Part shown: piece after piece, positions 20,989 through 29,833 of the stretch | How positions within the stretch are numbered: position 1 is the first letter of the stretch | Layout: each line of letters opens with the position of its first letter | Assembly: GCA_018400535.1 (NCBI GenBank) | Contig: JAGYMQ010000079.1 | Span: 1-57,481 of the forward strand | Origin: Candidatus Cloacimonadota bacterium | Lineage (GTDB): Bacteria > Cloacimonadota > Cloacimonadia > Cloacimonadales > TCS61 | Length of the DNA: 57,481 nucleotides | Direction: 5' to 3' | The notes under the pieces: model-generated | Seen by the model: the letters and a program-made list of their open reading frames with translations, nothing else | The model's database searches: none | What the model was told of the DNA's origin: nothing | Translations under genes and position numbers: made by a program

Positions 20989-21453
20989 ATGAAGAAAATT
21001 TTTGTGTTAGCAATGATTTTGATAAGTCTCAGTTTGTTGGCAAAGACAAAACAATTGAAAAATTTTGATGAATTAATGCAGGCTTTGAATTCGGGTGAGA
21101 TCGTCCGTGTCGTCGTGCATTATGGTGATTGCCAATTGATTGCTCATAACGAAGTTCAAGAACGCTCACCCGATGCTATCGGTGGAATGAGCATCGATGT
21201 TTATGAATATTTTGCACCGATGTCGATCGGAAATCAGCAGGCTTTCGTTTCTTTTTCCCAAGCGAAATTGATCAATCACGGTGGTTTCATCTATAATTAT
21301 GCGAAGATCCGCGTTTATGACGATAACAAAGTGAAGATCACCGCACAATATCTCGATCCTGAAGAATTTGAATTGGAAATGGACGAGAATTTTTTTAGCG
21401 AGATCAACGATGGGAAAAATGACGGAGCCGTCTATTTCTATCTGAATGAGTAG
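20989..21453 (+). CDS. VirK-like secreted protein
   Basis: A 154-residue protein with a signal peptide (MKKIFVLAMILISLSLLAKT). The core FDELMQALNSGEIVRVVVHY followed by GDCQLI matches my memory of the VirK family (a short domain with a Leu-Asn-Gly-Val-hydrophobic-Tyr-Cys pattern). Function in the family is poorly defined. It is probably periplasmic. A strong GGAGG precedes the ATG, and a TATAAT at 20967-20972 lies just upstream, so it may have its own promoter. The next gene starts 3 bases after its stop. Confidence 0.7.
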   Translation: MKKIFVLAMILISLSLLAKTKQLKNFDELMQALNSGEIVRVVVHYGDCQLIAHNEVQERSPDAIGGMSIDVYEYFAPMSIGNQQAFVSFSQAKLINHGGFIYNYAKIRVYDDNKVKITAQYLDPEEFELEMDENFFSEINDGKNDGAVYFYLNE

Positions 21454-21456
21454 ATT

Positions 21457-21891
21457 ATGAAAAATATTGTTTGTATTTTTGGTTTATTGTTCCTTGCTTT
21501 TGGACTCTTCGCTGAAATGGGAATATTAACGATCCAGTTAGAAAATGTCCAGATCGAAGAAAAAGGACAGATCATCATCAATATCTATAATGATGAAAAT
21601 GATTGGAACAATCCAGAACAAGTTTTTCGTCAGAAAATCGTGACCAAGCTATCATCCAAAATGACTATAAAGATCGATTCGCTGGAAATTTCCAAAGATT
21701 ATGCTGTGCAGGTCATTCACGATGCGAATGAAAACAATGAACTGGATTTCCGTAAGTTTCCTTTTCCAAAACCAAAAGAAGGAGTTGGACTTTCTAACAA
21801 TAAATTTCGATTTGGACCACCACGTTTTAAAGATGCGCAATTTATTCTGGAATCAACAGAACAGGAGATCAGGATCGAGATGCAGTATTAA
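21457..21891 (+). CDS. DUF2141-family secreted protein
   Basis: A 144-residue protein with a signal peptide ending near GLFAEMG. It shows the DUF2141 pattern: a beta-rich N-terminal half, KDYAVQVIHDANENNELDF (the Tyr-Ala-Val-x-x-x-His-Asp-x-Asn-x-Asn core), and EGVGLSNNKFRFGPPRFKDA near the C-terminus. The function of the family is unknown. It is probably periplasmic and co-transcribed with the VirK-like gene 3 bases upstream. Confidence 0.83.
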   Translation: MKNIVCIFGLLFLAFGLFAEMGILTIQLENVQIEEKGQIIINIYNDENDWNNPEQVFRQKIVTKLSSKMTIKIDSLEISKDYAVQVIHDANENNELDFRKFPFPKPKEGVGLSNNKFRFGPPRFKDAQFILESTEQEIRIEMQY

Positions 21892-21978
21892 ATTGTAAAA
21901 GATACAGATTTTAACGATCTGGTTGCTGATCTATTAGGAAGTTTTTTCGATGAGAAGTTCGATTTGATGATCTTGAAT

Positions 21979-24102
21979 TTATTCATATTGCAATTTGTAA
22001 AGATGATAATATAAACCGCCTTTTTTTAGCAGCTCTTGATGATTGCCTTCTTCCACGATGCGTCCTTTGTGCAGAACGATGATGCGATCGACATGTTGAA
22101 TGGTCGAAAGGCGATGAGCGATGATGATAGAAGTGCGGTTTGCCATCACTTTTTGGAGAGCATCTTGGATCAGTAATTCGGTTTCCGTATCGATATTGGA
22201 AGTAGCTTCATCCAGAACGAAAATTGCCGGATCGTAGGCAAGAACACGTGCAAAAGCAATAAGCTGACGTTGTCCCACCGAAAAGGTCGAACCACGTTCC
22301 ATCACGGGTTCTTCATATTTTTGGGGCAGACTTTCGATAAATTTCGCCACGTTCACATATTCGGAAACACGCTGTATTTCAGCATCAGAGATTTTTTGGT
22401 TATTCAAAATAATATTATCTTTGATTGTGCCAGAAAAGAGAAAGACGTCCTGCTGAACAATTCCAATATTGTTACGAATATCTTCCAGACAATATTCTTT
22501 CAAACTTTTTCCATCCAACAAAATTTCTCCTTTCTGATGCGGATATAAACCTGCCAAAAGACTGATTATCGATGTTTTGCCAGAACCTGTATGTCCAACG
22601 AGAGCTACTTTCTCGCCTTTTTCTATCTGGAAGGAAATGTCTCGCAGCACAAAATCATCGTCGTTATATGCCAGCCAAACATTCTTGAACTCGATCTTGC
22701 CCTGCAATTCCACCTGACAACGATTATTTTCGACCTGGTAGTTTTCAGGATTTTTATCCATCAGATCAAAAATTCTTTCAGTTCCTGCCATTGCTGCCTG
22801 CATAATATTGAATTTTTCGCTGAGACGATTGATCGGTTCAAAAAATCTATCGAGATAGCTGACGAAAGCGATGAATAAACCAAGCGAGATCATATTATCC
22901 AGAATGCGACTGCCACCATACCAGAGAATGACGGCGAGTGCCACGCGACGCATGGAATTGATGAGTGGCCGAAAAAAGGCAAAGATCTTCATCATCGAAA
23001 TAGAAGTCTGATAATATTCCAGATTTATTTGATAGAAATCCTGACATTTCCTTTTGAATTGATTGAATAGCTGAATGATCTTCACACCAGCGATATCTTC
23101 TGCCAGAGTTGCATTTATCTGAGCTACTCGTTTTCTAACTTCGCGGTAAATCTTGCGGCTTTTCCGCATAAAAACGAGGAAAAGAAAAATCACTACAGGC
23201 AAGATCGTGAACGTCATCAGCGCCAATTTCCAATTGAAGATCAACATCATGACAATAATTCCGGTCAAAACGAAAAATTCTTGTAGCAACTGAATAAGGC
23301 CATTGCTGAACATTTCGTCCAGAGTTCTGACGTCGTTCGTGACCCGCGTTACCAATCTGCCGATCGGATTTTTGTCGAAGAAAGAAAGCGGCATTTTGGA
23401 AACGTGGGCGAAAACACTTTTTCGCAGATCGAACATAGCGTGTTGGGAAGCGAAATTTATCATATATATTTGTAAATAATAGGCGAAAAATTGCAGGATG
23501 ATTATTCCAAACAGAATGACCCCATAAAATCGCAACTTGTGAATATTGCGAGATTGTAACGAGCGCAGTTGTTCTTTTGTGAGAATACCTTCTTCTTTCA
23601 TTTGAAAAAGTTTTACGGCAGGAATGGCAAATAACTCAGGAGAAATTTTTTGTTGATCGACAGTTTTCAGAAGTTTGGCATTTTCAGAATTATTTTCGAT
23701 CAGCACGATTTTATTGAAATATCGCTTTTTCTTTTTCAGCTCATTAAGTTCAGCTTCGGCGATAAAATTTGTTTTGTTGTTGGAAAATGTGATATAGAAC
23801 TTGTTTTGATCTTCATATTCATGGAATTTGATCTTATCATATTTTTGCACAAATCTAGCTTTTGCTGTTTTATTGGGAAAAGAGATCATATCGGTGTTTG
23901 CTGTGATAAATTCATCGACGGCAAATTTTGTTAAAGCTGGTCTTGCCAGCTCGCTTCCGGTGATAAAGATGAGCATGATAAAAGAGATGACGACATGGAA
24001 GAGATAGGGCTTCAGATAGCGAGCCAGCCGTTTGAAAAGATCGCTGTCATAGATCTTTGCCTGAATATCATCTTCGGAAAAACCGACTACACCACGTCTC
24101 AT
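21979..24102 (-). CDS. Heterodimeric ABC exporter, larger half (consensus ATPase site)
   Basis: A 707-residue transporter half: an N-terminal six-span ABC1 membrane domain and a C-terminal nucleotide-binding domain. Walker A is GHTGSGKTS, the Q-loop is VQQD, Walker B is FVLDEATSN with the catalytic Glu, and the H-loop is IIIAHRLST. The signature is degenerate, FSVGQ in place of LSGGQ. An extra stretch of about 120 residues lies between the first two membrane helices (about 60-185), likely outside the membrane. It overlaps the partner gene by 4 bases (ATGA). The features match the TM288-type partner of TM287/TM288-like multidrug exporters. Confidence 0.9.
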   Translation of the reverse strand: MRRGVVGFSEDDIQAKIYDSDLFKRLARYLKPYLFHVVISFIMLIFITGSELARPALTKFAVDEFITANTDMISFPNKTAKARFVQKYDKIKFHEYEDQNKFYITFSNNKTNFIAEAELNELKKKKRYFNKIVLIENNSENAKLLKTVDQQKISPELFAIPAVKLFQMKEEGILTKEQLRSLQSRNIHKLRFYGVILFGIIILQFFAYYLQIYMINFASQHAMFDLRKSVFAHVSKMPLSFFDKNPIGRLVTRVTNDVRTLDEMFSNGLIQLLQEFFVLTGIIVMMLIFNWKLALMTFTILPVVIFLFLVFMRKSRKIYREVRKRVAQINATLAEDIAGVKIIQLFNQFKRKCQDFYQINLEYYQTSISMMKIFAFFRPLINSMRRVALAVILWYGGSRILDNMISLGLFIAFVSYLDRFFEPINRLSEKFNIMQAAMAGTERIFDLMDKNPENYQVENNRCQVELQGKIEFKNVWLAYNDDDFVLRDISFQIEKGEKVALVGHTGSGKTSIISLLAGLYPHQKGEILLDGKSLKEYCLEDIRNNIGIVQQDVFLFSGTIKDNIILNNQKISDAEIQRVSEYVNVAKFIESLPQKYEEPVMERGSTFSVGQRQLIAFARVLAYDPAIFVLDEATSNIDTETELLIQDALQKVMANRTSIIIAHRLSTIQHVDRIIVLHKGRIVEEGNHQELLKKGGLYYHLYKLQYE

Positions 24103-25853
24103 TTTTGTTCCTTGATCATCTCTTCCAATTGCTGTTTTTCATAAATGTCTTTATAAATACCATTCTGGCGCAAAAGACTTTCATGATCACCTGTTTCTGC
24201 AATTTTGTTGTTTTCCAGAACGATGATCTTATTGGCATGTTGCAAAGAAGAAATGCGGTGAGCGATAATGATCGTTGTTTTTTGTTTTCTGATATCGATC
24301 AGACTGCACAGGATTTTTTTCTCAGTTTTTGTATCGACGGCAGAAAGAGCATCATCGAGGATCAAAATATTGGGGTCGGTCAAAAGTGCACGAGCGATCG
24401 CAATGCGCTGTTTTTGCCCGCCAGAGAGAGTGACACCTCTTTCGCCCACGACTGCATCAAAGCCATAACGGAAATCCATTATATCTTCATAAACTTGTGC
24501 ATTTTTGGTGGCTTGAATAATTTCTTCTTCCTTAGCTTCAGGTTTGCCCAATTTAATATTTTCGCGCACAGATTGGGAAAAAAGAAAAATTTCCTGAGGT
24601 ACCATGATAATATTTTCGTGAAGTGTTTTGAGTAAAATTTGATAGATCTCGCGCTCATCGAGAAAGATCGTGTTTTTGGGTGGGTTGTAGATACGCGTCA
24701 AAAGTTCAATGATGGTCGATTTTCCACAACCGGTCTTACCCACGATTGCCAGCGTTTCACCCGCTTCGATCTGGAAAGAGATATTTTCCAGAATATTTGG
24801 ACTTGCTTTGGAATAGCGAAAAGTCATATCGCTGAATCTGATTTTACCAGCAAGTTTCTGAATGGAAGGATCAACTTCTTTTCCATCAAAGATCTCGGGT
24901 TTTTCAGCAAAGATCTCGTTCAATCTTTCCATCGAGGCAGTTCCGCGCTGATACATATTGACAACCCAGCCGATGGCGATCATAGGCCAGATAAAAGTTC
25001 CCAGATATTGGAAAAAAGCGATAAATTCACCAATAGAAATTTCACCGATCATGGTTGCTTCTCCACCAAAGACGATCACGATCATCATACTCAAGCCGAT
25101 GATCAGCATAAAAGATGGATGGAACATACCTTGCACACGAACGAGTGAAATATTTTGTTTCACATAATCATAGGCGGAATCAGAAACTTTTTGCAATTCG
25201 GCTTCTTCCTGCACGAAAGCTTTCACGACGCGAATTCCAGAAATGCTTTCCTGAACTTTTCCCGAAAGTGTGGCAAAGGTTTTTTGCACTTTGCGAAAAC
25301 GATGATGGATCTTTCTGCCCAAAATGATGATGATGATAGTCAATAATGGAAGTGGAATGATCGAAAGCAAAGTTAGTTTCAGATTGATATTGATCATGAA
25401 GCCTAAAGAAGCGATCGTCAACAAGATGATATCGACGCTGATAACGATTCCGAAACCGACGAACATTCGCACCGCATTGAGATCGTTTATCGCATAAGCC
25501 ATCAGATCGCCAGTTTTTATTTTATTGAAGAAATTTGCAGAAAGTGACATTAAATGCTCAAAATAATCTTGACGCACATTTCGGTCAACGAACCAGGAAG
25601 TGCCCAGGATAAAAATCCGCCAGAAATATCTCAGCAAAGTCATTAGCAGGGCGATCAGGAAAATTCCTAACGCAGTATAAAATAAATTGATCTTAGTGAA
25701 ACCTTCCTTCCCGATACCGTCAATAGCATATTGCATCAATTTGGGAATGATGAGCTGAGCCAGATCGATGATTATCAGCAAGATGATCCCGAAGATCAAT
25801 TTGTGAATATTTGCTTTGAGATAGGGAAATATACGGGCGAATTTATGCTTCAT
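24099..25853 (-). CDS. Heterodimeric ABC exporter, smaller half (degenerate Walker B)
   Basis: A 584-residue partner with a six-span membrane domain followed by the ATPase domain. Walker A is GKTGCGKST, the signature LSGGQKQR is intact, and the H-loop His is present (IIAHRISS). The Walker B reads LILDDALSA, with Asp in place of the catalytic Glu. Together with the degenerate signature of the other half, this predicts one active and one inactive ATP site, as in TM287/TM288. I chose the ATG at 25853, the first ATG. A GTG at 25877 would lengthen the overlap with glyQ from 11 to 35 bases, and neither has a clear ribosome site. Confidence 0.9.
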   Translation of the reverse strand: MKHKFARIFPYLKANIHKLIFGIILLIIIDLAQLIIPKLMQYAIDGIGKEGFTKINLFYTALGIFLIALLMTLLRYFWRIFILGTSWFVDRNVRQDYFEHLMSLSANFFNKIKTGDLMAYAINDLNAVRMFVGFGIVISVDIILLTIASLGFMININLKLTLLSIIPLPLLTIIIIILGRKIHHRFRKVQKTFATLSGKVQESISGIRVVKAFVQEEAELQKVSDSAYDYVKQNISLVRVQGMFHPSFMLIIGLSMMIVIVFGGEATMIGEISIGEFIAFFQYLGTFIWPMIAIGWVVNMYQRGTASMERLNEIFAEKPEIFDGKEVDPSIQKLAGKIRFSDMTFRYSKASPNILENISFQIEAGETLAIVGKTGCGKSTIIELLTRIYNPPKNTIFLDEREIYQILLKTLHENIIMVPQEIFLFSQSVRENIKLGKPEAKEEEIIQATKNAQVYEDIMDFRYGFDAVVGERGVTLSGGQKQRIAIARALLTDPNILILDDALSAVDTKTEKKILCSLIDIRKQKTTIIIAHRISSLQHANKIIVLENNKIAETGDHESLLRQNGIYKDIYEKQQLEEMIKEQK

Positions 25854-26688
25854 ATTTAGCGATATAAGCTTCGGCACATTTTTTTGCCAATCTTCTGATC
25901 TTGCCGATATAAGCAGCTCTTTCTGTGACGCTGATCACACCGCGTGCATCTAATAAATTGAAAGTGTGTGAACATTTCAAAAGGTGATCATAAGCAGGAT
26001 AGACCAATTTCTTTTTGAGTAATTCAGAAGTCTGTTTTTCAAAATCCTGAAAGGTCTCAAAAAGAAGTTTCACATCCGCTTCTTGAAAATTATAAGCAGA
26101 ATATTCGATCTCCTTATCTAAAAAAAGTTCTCGATATTTAGTTGTTTCATTCCAATCTAATTCTTTGAAGTCATCAACATCTTGGATATACATTGCCAAT
26201 CTTTCCAGACCGTAGGTCAATTCGACGCTGATAGGAAAGACTTCCAGACCTCCGACTTGTTGAAAATATGTGAATTGTGAAATTTCCATACCATCCAACC
26301 AAACTTCCCAGCCCAGTCCCCAAGCGCCAAGAGTCGGAGATTCCCAATCATCTTCCACAAAGCGAATATCGTGTTTTTCGACTTCGATACCGATCGCTTT
26401 CAAACTCTTTAAATACAAGTTTTGGATATCGCTGGGAGAAGGTTTGATGATAACTTGAAATTGATAATAGTGTTGAAGTCGATTAGGATTTTCGCCATAA
26501 CGGCCATCTTTGGGGCGACGACAAGGTTGTGCATAAGCAATTGCAGTTGATCTCTTACCAAGTGCTCCAAAAAAAGTGGCAGGATGAAAAGTGCCAGCGC
26601 CCATATTTTCATCATAAGGTTGGATGACATTGCAGTTGTTCTTTGCCCAGTATTCCTGCAATTTCAAAATGATATTCTGGAAATTCAC
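25843..26688 (-). CDS. glyQ: Glycyl-tRNA synthetase alpha subunit
   Basis: A 281-residue catalytic subunit of the alpha2-beta2 glycyl-tRNA synthetase. Recognised by [60 protein letters not shown] and [19 protein letters not shown], all class II active-site regions of GlyQ. It starts with GTG behind AAGGAG. The beta subunit gene glyS, usually next to it, is not in this window; the downstream genes are ABC exporter halves. The end overlaps the exporter gene. Confidence 0.96.
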   Translation of the reverse strand: MNFQNIILKLQEYWAKNNCNVIQPYDENMGAGTFHPATFFGALGKRSTAIAYAQPCRRPKDGRYGENPNRLQHYYQFQVIIKPSPSDIQNLYLKSLKAIGIEVEKHDIRFVEDDWESPTLGAWGLGWEVWLDGMEISQFTYFQQVGGLEVFPISVELTYGLERLAMYIQDVDDFKELDWNETTKYRELFLDKEIEYSAYNFQEADVKLLFETFQDFEKQTSELLKKKLVYPAYDHLLKCSHTFNLLDARGVISVTERAAYIGKIRRLAKKCAEAYIAKYEA

Positions 26689-26738
26689 GTCTGCTCCTTT
26701 ATATTCAATTTTGTTCTTTTCTTGAAAGCAAGATTTAA

Positions 26739-26744
26739 CGTCAA
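26739..26744 (-). promoter_or_regulatory. TTGAC box upstream of glyQ
   Basis: TTGACG on the minus strand, 56 bases before the glyQ GTG start, in the 93-base gap between the GlmL-like gene and glyQ. It implies a separate transcription start for glyQ and the exporter genes. Confidence 0.3.
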
Positions 26745-26781
26745 GCTGAAAATAAAACTAATTGCAGGTATCAGCAGACTA

Positions 26782-29688
26782 TTATTTGGTGATAATGATC
26801 TTTGGTCTGGTCACTCCTGCGCGTATTTGCGTGTGTCCGTTCAAGTAAGTTTTCATTCCTGATCTATCCTGGAAAAAACTTTGATATTTTTGGTGCATTT
26901 TAAAATCGCCGAAACCTTCAGTGAGAATGATCGGAAAGGGAATATTTTCGTTTCCGGTCAAAGCTACGCCGATCGCTTTACCGATAAATTTGATCAGATC
27001 AGAATTATTGATGGAAGCAGCGATTATCCCTTTTACTTTTTGGTCTTGTGCTAGTTTCAATAGTTCCAGATCGATTTTATTAGGGAAAATAGCGATGTCA
27101 CCTGGTTCCAAATTCTGAGGTTCAGGATCATATTTCGCTTTTCCATAAGTTTCAGAGCCAAAACCGATGATCCCGAATAACGTGTAGCCATCATATTCGA
27201 TTTGAGCAGAAAAACCTGGCTTGATCCTTGTGATCTTGCCGTTGATCAGAGCTCTTTTTTTATGCGGTTCTCGATCATATTGCAGAGTGAGGATTCCTGT
27301 TTTAGCGTTAATATCTTTAATCGAGCCGGTGGAAGGTGCGGTAATGCGGCGAGGAATTTTACTTTGAGAATCCATAATAATCGTAGCCAAAGTATCGCCG
27401 GCATACACAAAATCACCTACATTCTTTTTCAGATAGCGTTTGACCAATTTTGGTTGGATGCTCAATTTCTTCGCAATATTTATCTTTTTTGGTTTCATAG
27501 AATAATCCTGGATCTCACGCAGGATGATCGTCCCGCTATCCAGATTGATCTTTTCCACTTTTCCCCGCACTGGTGAATCAAAATGATATTTTTGGTATTG
27601 CAAGTTGCGCATAAACGTTTTTTCCCCTATGTCCAAAATGCGCTGACCATATTTCACTTCATCGCCTTCTTTGATCAAAAGTGAATCGGCAATGTTTTCT
27701 TTATCAACTTTCAGATAATTTTTATCAAAAAGTGAGATCACATAAACGCGGGGTGGATCAAAAAGATTTTCGCCAACAATTGTTTCGGAATCCACTTTTT
27801 GACCTTTTCCCACCAAGATGTTTCCTTTGTAAGGTAATTTTACTGTGTGATGGGCAATTCCTTCCTTAATCTCTTTCTGATCCAAAAACGAGAGAAAGGC
27901 TTTTTCCTGAACTGGAATCTCTGAATTTTTATCAAAAAGCGATAAAACTTTATTCAAGTCAGAAAAATCATATTCTGGTTTAGCAATGATCAGCACCGGC
28001 AATTCTGTTTCAAATCTGCATTTTGTCATTGTGTCATCCAAATAAAATCCTTTTTGTATTTCTAATTTTAAAGTTCTTTTTTTGTGTTCAGAATTGTCAA
28101 GAAGCATAATATCATTGACTTTGATCGAATGAGATTCATTATTAATTTCTATCTTCATAACTTCTTTTCCTGCTTTCCATTTTGCAGAAAGAGGACGGAT
28201 GACAATTCCAAGTTTTTGATAGCATTCTTCTGAAAGCAGTTTGGAAGCCAGCTTTTTATCAACTTCGCTCAATTTTCCCAGATGCGGTGAAAGGAAATAT
28301 TTATCGCGCCAGATCTCGGTGATACCCTCAGGCTGGAAACCATCTGTGATGATACTCAAAGCTTGTAGATCATTTTTGGTGTGAGAAATGATACCACCAG
28401 CACCGATCAAAATATCAATATCGTAAAAATTAAACTTTCTATTTTCTAATTCTTTCTCGATGTAAAAAGTTTCAGTAACTTTTTCCAGGTCGGGATGGCG
28501 GGAAGCGATCTTTTCCAAAAAACCGATCTGTTTTGTGTTGAAATTCATATCGAGATGTTGTATTTTGGAGAGACGAATTGCTTCGCGGGCGATCGCTTGT
28601 TCGATAATTTCTTGTGTGTCGTTAATTGGAACAAAGGTGGGATAGAGCATTTTGTTTCCCACATAATTCAAGATAAAGTCTTTTTCAAGGTTAGTCGGCA
28701 GCCATTTTTTCACATTTTCAAAATCAGCGTCTTTGAGCACGTTCGCAATGCTGTAACTCATTCCATAGTTTGCGCTGACTGTGCGGAAGTATTCGCCTAG
28801 AATATTGGAAAAAATATCGGTCGTAGCACCGCCAATATCAACGCTCATCACGTTTTTATCTTGTTTCTCGCTGATGATTTGCAAAGATTTGATCACACCC
28901 AGCGGTGTGGGAATGATCGGGTGATCAACCTGATTTTTCAAAGGCGCATAACCCGGCGCTTGCTCCATCACATTATCCATAAAAAGATGTTGGATTTTTT
29001 CACGAGCTGGTTGTAGATTTTCCATATCTAATTTGGGGCGAAGATTCGGAACAAGAAAGAGCTCGAATTGTTTGCTGAAAAGACTGGAAATAAATTCTTG
29101 GGCTTTGATATTTCCAGCAAAAATAAGTGGGATTTCTTCTTTTTCGCCGAATTTTGGAGTGGGTCTGGCGAGCTGCAAAATTTCGCCTAAACGCAGAATT
29201 GGAACGATCGCACCACCGTCAATTCCACCACTAATCAAAATTATATCTGGATGCAGAATTGCCATTTCCTGCATCTGTTCCAAGGAAGTCCGTTTGTCAT
29301 CGATGGCAAAAGTATCCAGCAGAACGCCGCCAGCACCAAAAGCTGTTCTTTTGGCGGAACTGGCACTATCAAATAAAGTGAGACCGATCACCAGAATCTG
29401 TAATCCACCGCCTGCAGAGCTGGTGCAAAAAAGCGCTGTATCTTCATTAAGAAAGGATTTGTCAGAGAGCAATAATTTTTGATCACTATCTTTCTCAAGT
29501 TTTTCGATCGCTTTTTTAATCCCGATATTAACGTCTTCGAAGGGTTTCTCGACGGTTGTGGGAGAATTTTGCAGGGAACTTAACTGGTAGGAATCAGCAT
29601 TTTTTTCCAATAAAATTGCTTTTGTCGTAGTGCTGCCGACATCGATCACGATAAGATTCTTTTTTGCGAACGTTTCATTCTTTTTCAT
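26782..29688 (-). CDS. GlmL/MutL-like ASKHA ATPase with long C-terminal extension
   Basis: A 968-residue cytoplasmic protein. The first about 460 residues resemble GlmL/MutL, the actin-like chaperone family linked to glutamate mutase: IDVGSTTTKAILL (phosphate 1), SSAGGGLQILVIGLT, ISGGIDGGAIVPILRLGEIL, VDIGGATTDIF (phosphate 2) and IGAGGIISHTK (adenosine). The second half is not part of that family and contains repeated beta segments such as GNILVGKGQKVDSETIVG, SPVRGKVEKI, GDFVYAGDTLATII and APSTGSIKDINAKTG, which look like barrel-sandwich (lipoyl/biotinyl-like) modules. No mutase subunit is nearby. The ATG at 29688 has AAGGGG 6 bases upstream and is preferred over an upstream in-frame start at 29772. 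Confidence 0.8.
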   Translation of the reverse strand: MKKNETFAKKNLIVIDVGSTTTKAILLEKNADSYQLSSLQNSPTTVEKPFEDVNIGIKKAIEKLEKDSDQKLLLSDKSFLNEDTALFCTSSAGGGLQILVIGLTLFDSASSAKRTAFGAGGVLLDTFAIDDKRTSLEQMQEMAILHPDIILISGGIDGGAIVPILRLGEILQLARPTPKFGEKEEIPLIFAGNIKAQEFISSLFSKQFELFLVPNLRPKLDMENLQPAREKIQHLFMDNVMEQAPGYAPLKNQVDHPIIPTPLGVIKSLQIISEKQDKNVMSVDIGGATTDIFSNILGEYFRTVSANYGMSYSIANVLKDADFENVKKWLPTNLEKDFILNYVGNKMLYPTFVPINDTQEIIEQAIAREAIRLSKIQHLDMNFNTKQIGFLEKIASRHPDLEKVTETFYIEKELENRKFNFYDIDILIGAGGIISHTKNDLQALSIITDGFQPEGITEIWRDKYFLSPHLGKLSEVDKKLASKLLSEECYQKLGIVIRPLSAKWKAGKEVMKIEINNESHSIKVNDIMLLDNSEHKKRTLKLEIQKGFYLDDTMTKCRFETELPVLIIAKPEYDFSDLNKVLSLFDKNSEIPVQEKAFLSFLDQKEIKEGIAHHTVKLPYKGNILVGKGQKVDSETIVGENLFDPPRVYVISLFDKNYLKVDKENIADSLLIKEGDEVKYGQRILDIGEKTFMRNLQYQKYHFDSPVRGKVEKINLDSGTIILREIQDYSMKPKKINIAKKLSIQPKLVKRYLKKNVGDFVYAGDTLATIIMDSQSKIPRRITAPSTGSIKDINAKTGILTLQYDREPHKKRALINGKITRIKPGFSAQIEYDGYTLFGIIGFGSETYGKAKYDPEPQNLEPGDIAIFPNKIDLELLKLAQDQKVKGIIAASINNSDLIKFIGKAIGVALTGNENIPFPIILTEGFGDFKMHQKYQSFFQDRSGMKTYLNGHTQIRAGVTRPKIIITK

Positions 29689-29741
29689 CTTTTGCCCCTT
29701 AAAAATTTTAATTAATGATATTTGCGATGCATCTTTTGAAC

Positions 29742-29747
29742 AGTCAA
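29742..29747 (-). promoter_or_regulatory. TTGAC box upstream of the GlmL-like gene
   Basis: TTGACT on the minus strand, 59 bases before the start codon at 29688, inside the 145-base divergent region shared with dnaE. No obvious -10 hexamer. Confidence 0.3.
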
Positions 29748-29765
29748 GAAAAATCATAAAATCTT

Positions 29766-29771
29766 TTGACA
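29766..29771 (+). promoter_or_regulatory. TTGAC box upstream of dnaE
   Basis: TTGACA, 68 bases before the dnaE start codon, in the divergent region shared with the GlmL-like gene. No obvious -10 hexamer. Confidence 0.3.
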
Positions 29772-29833
29772 CAAAAAACAGCTTTTCAAACCTCGAAAAA
29801 GATTAAAAAAAATTTATCGAACAAGGACGAGAA

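Noticed and set aside
24057-24635. A 192-codon plus-strand frame opposite the ABC exporter genes
   Set aside because: It crosses the junction of two well-supported genes on the other strand, and the product is low in structure and His/Phe-rich.
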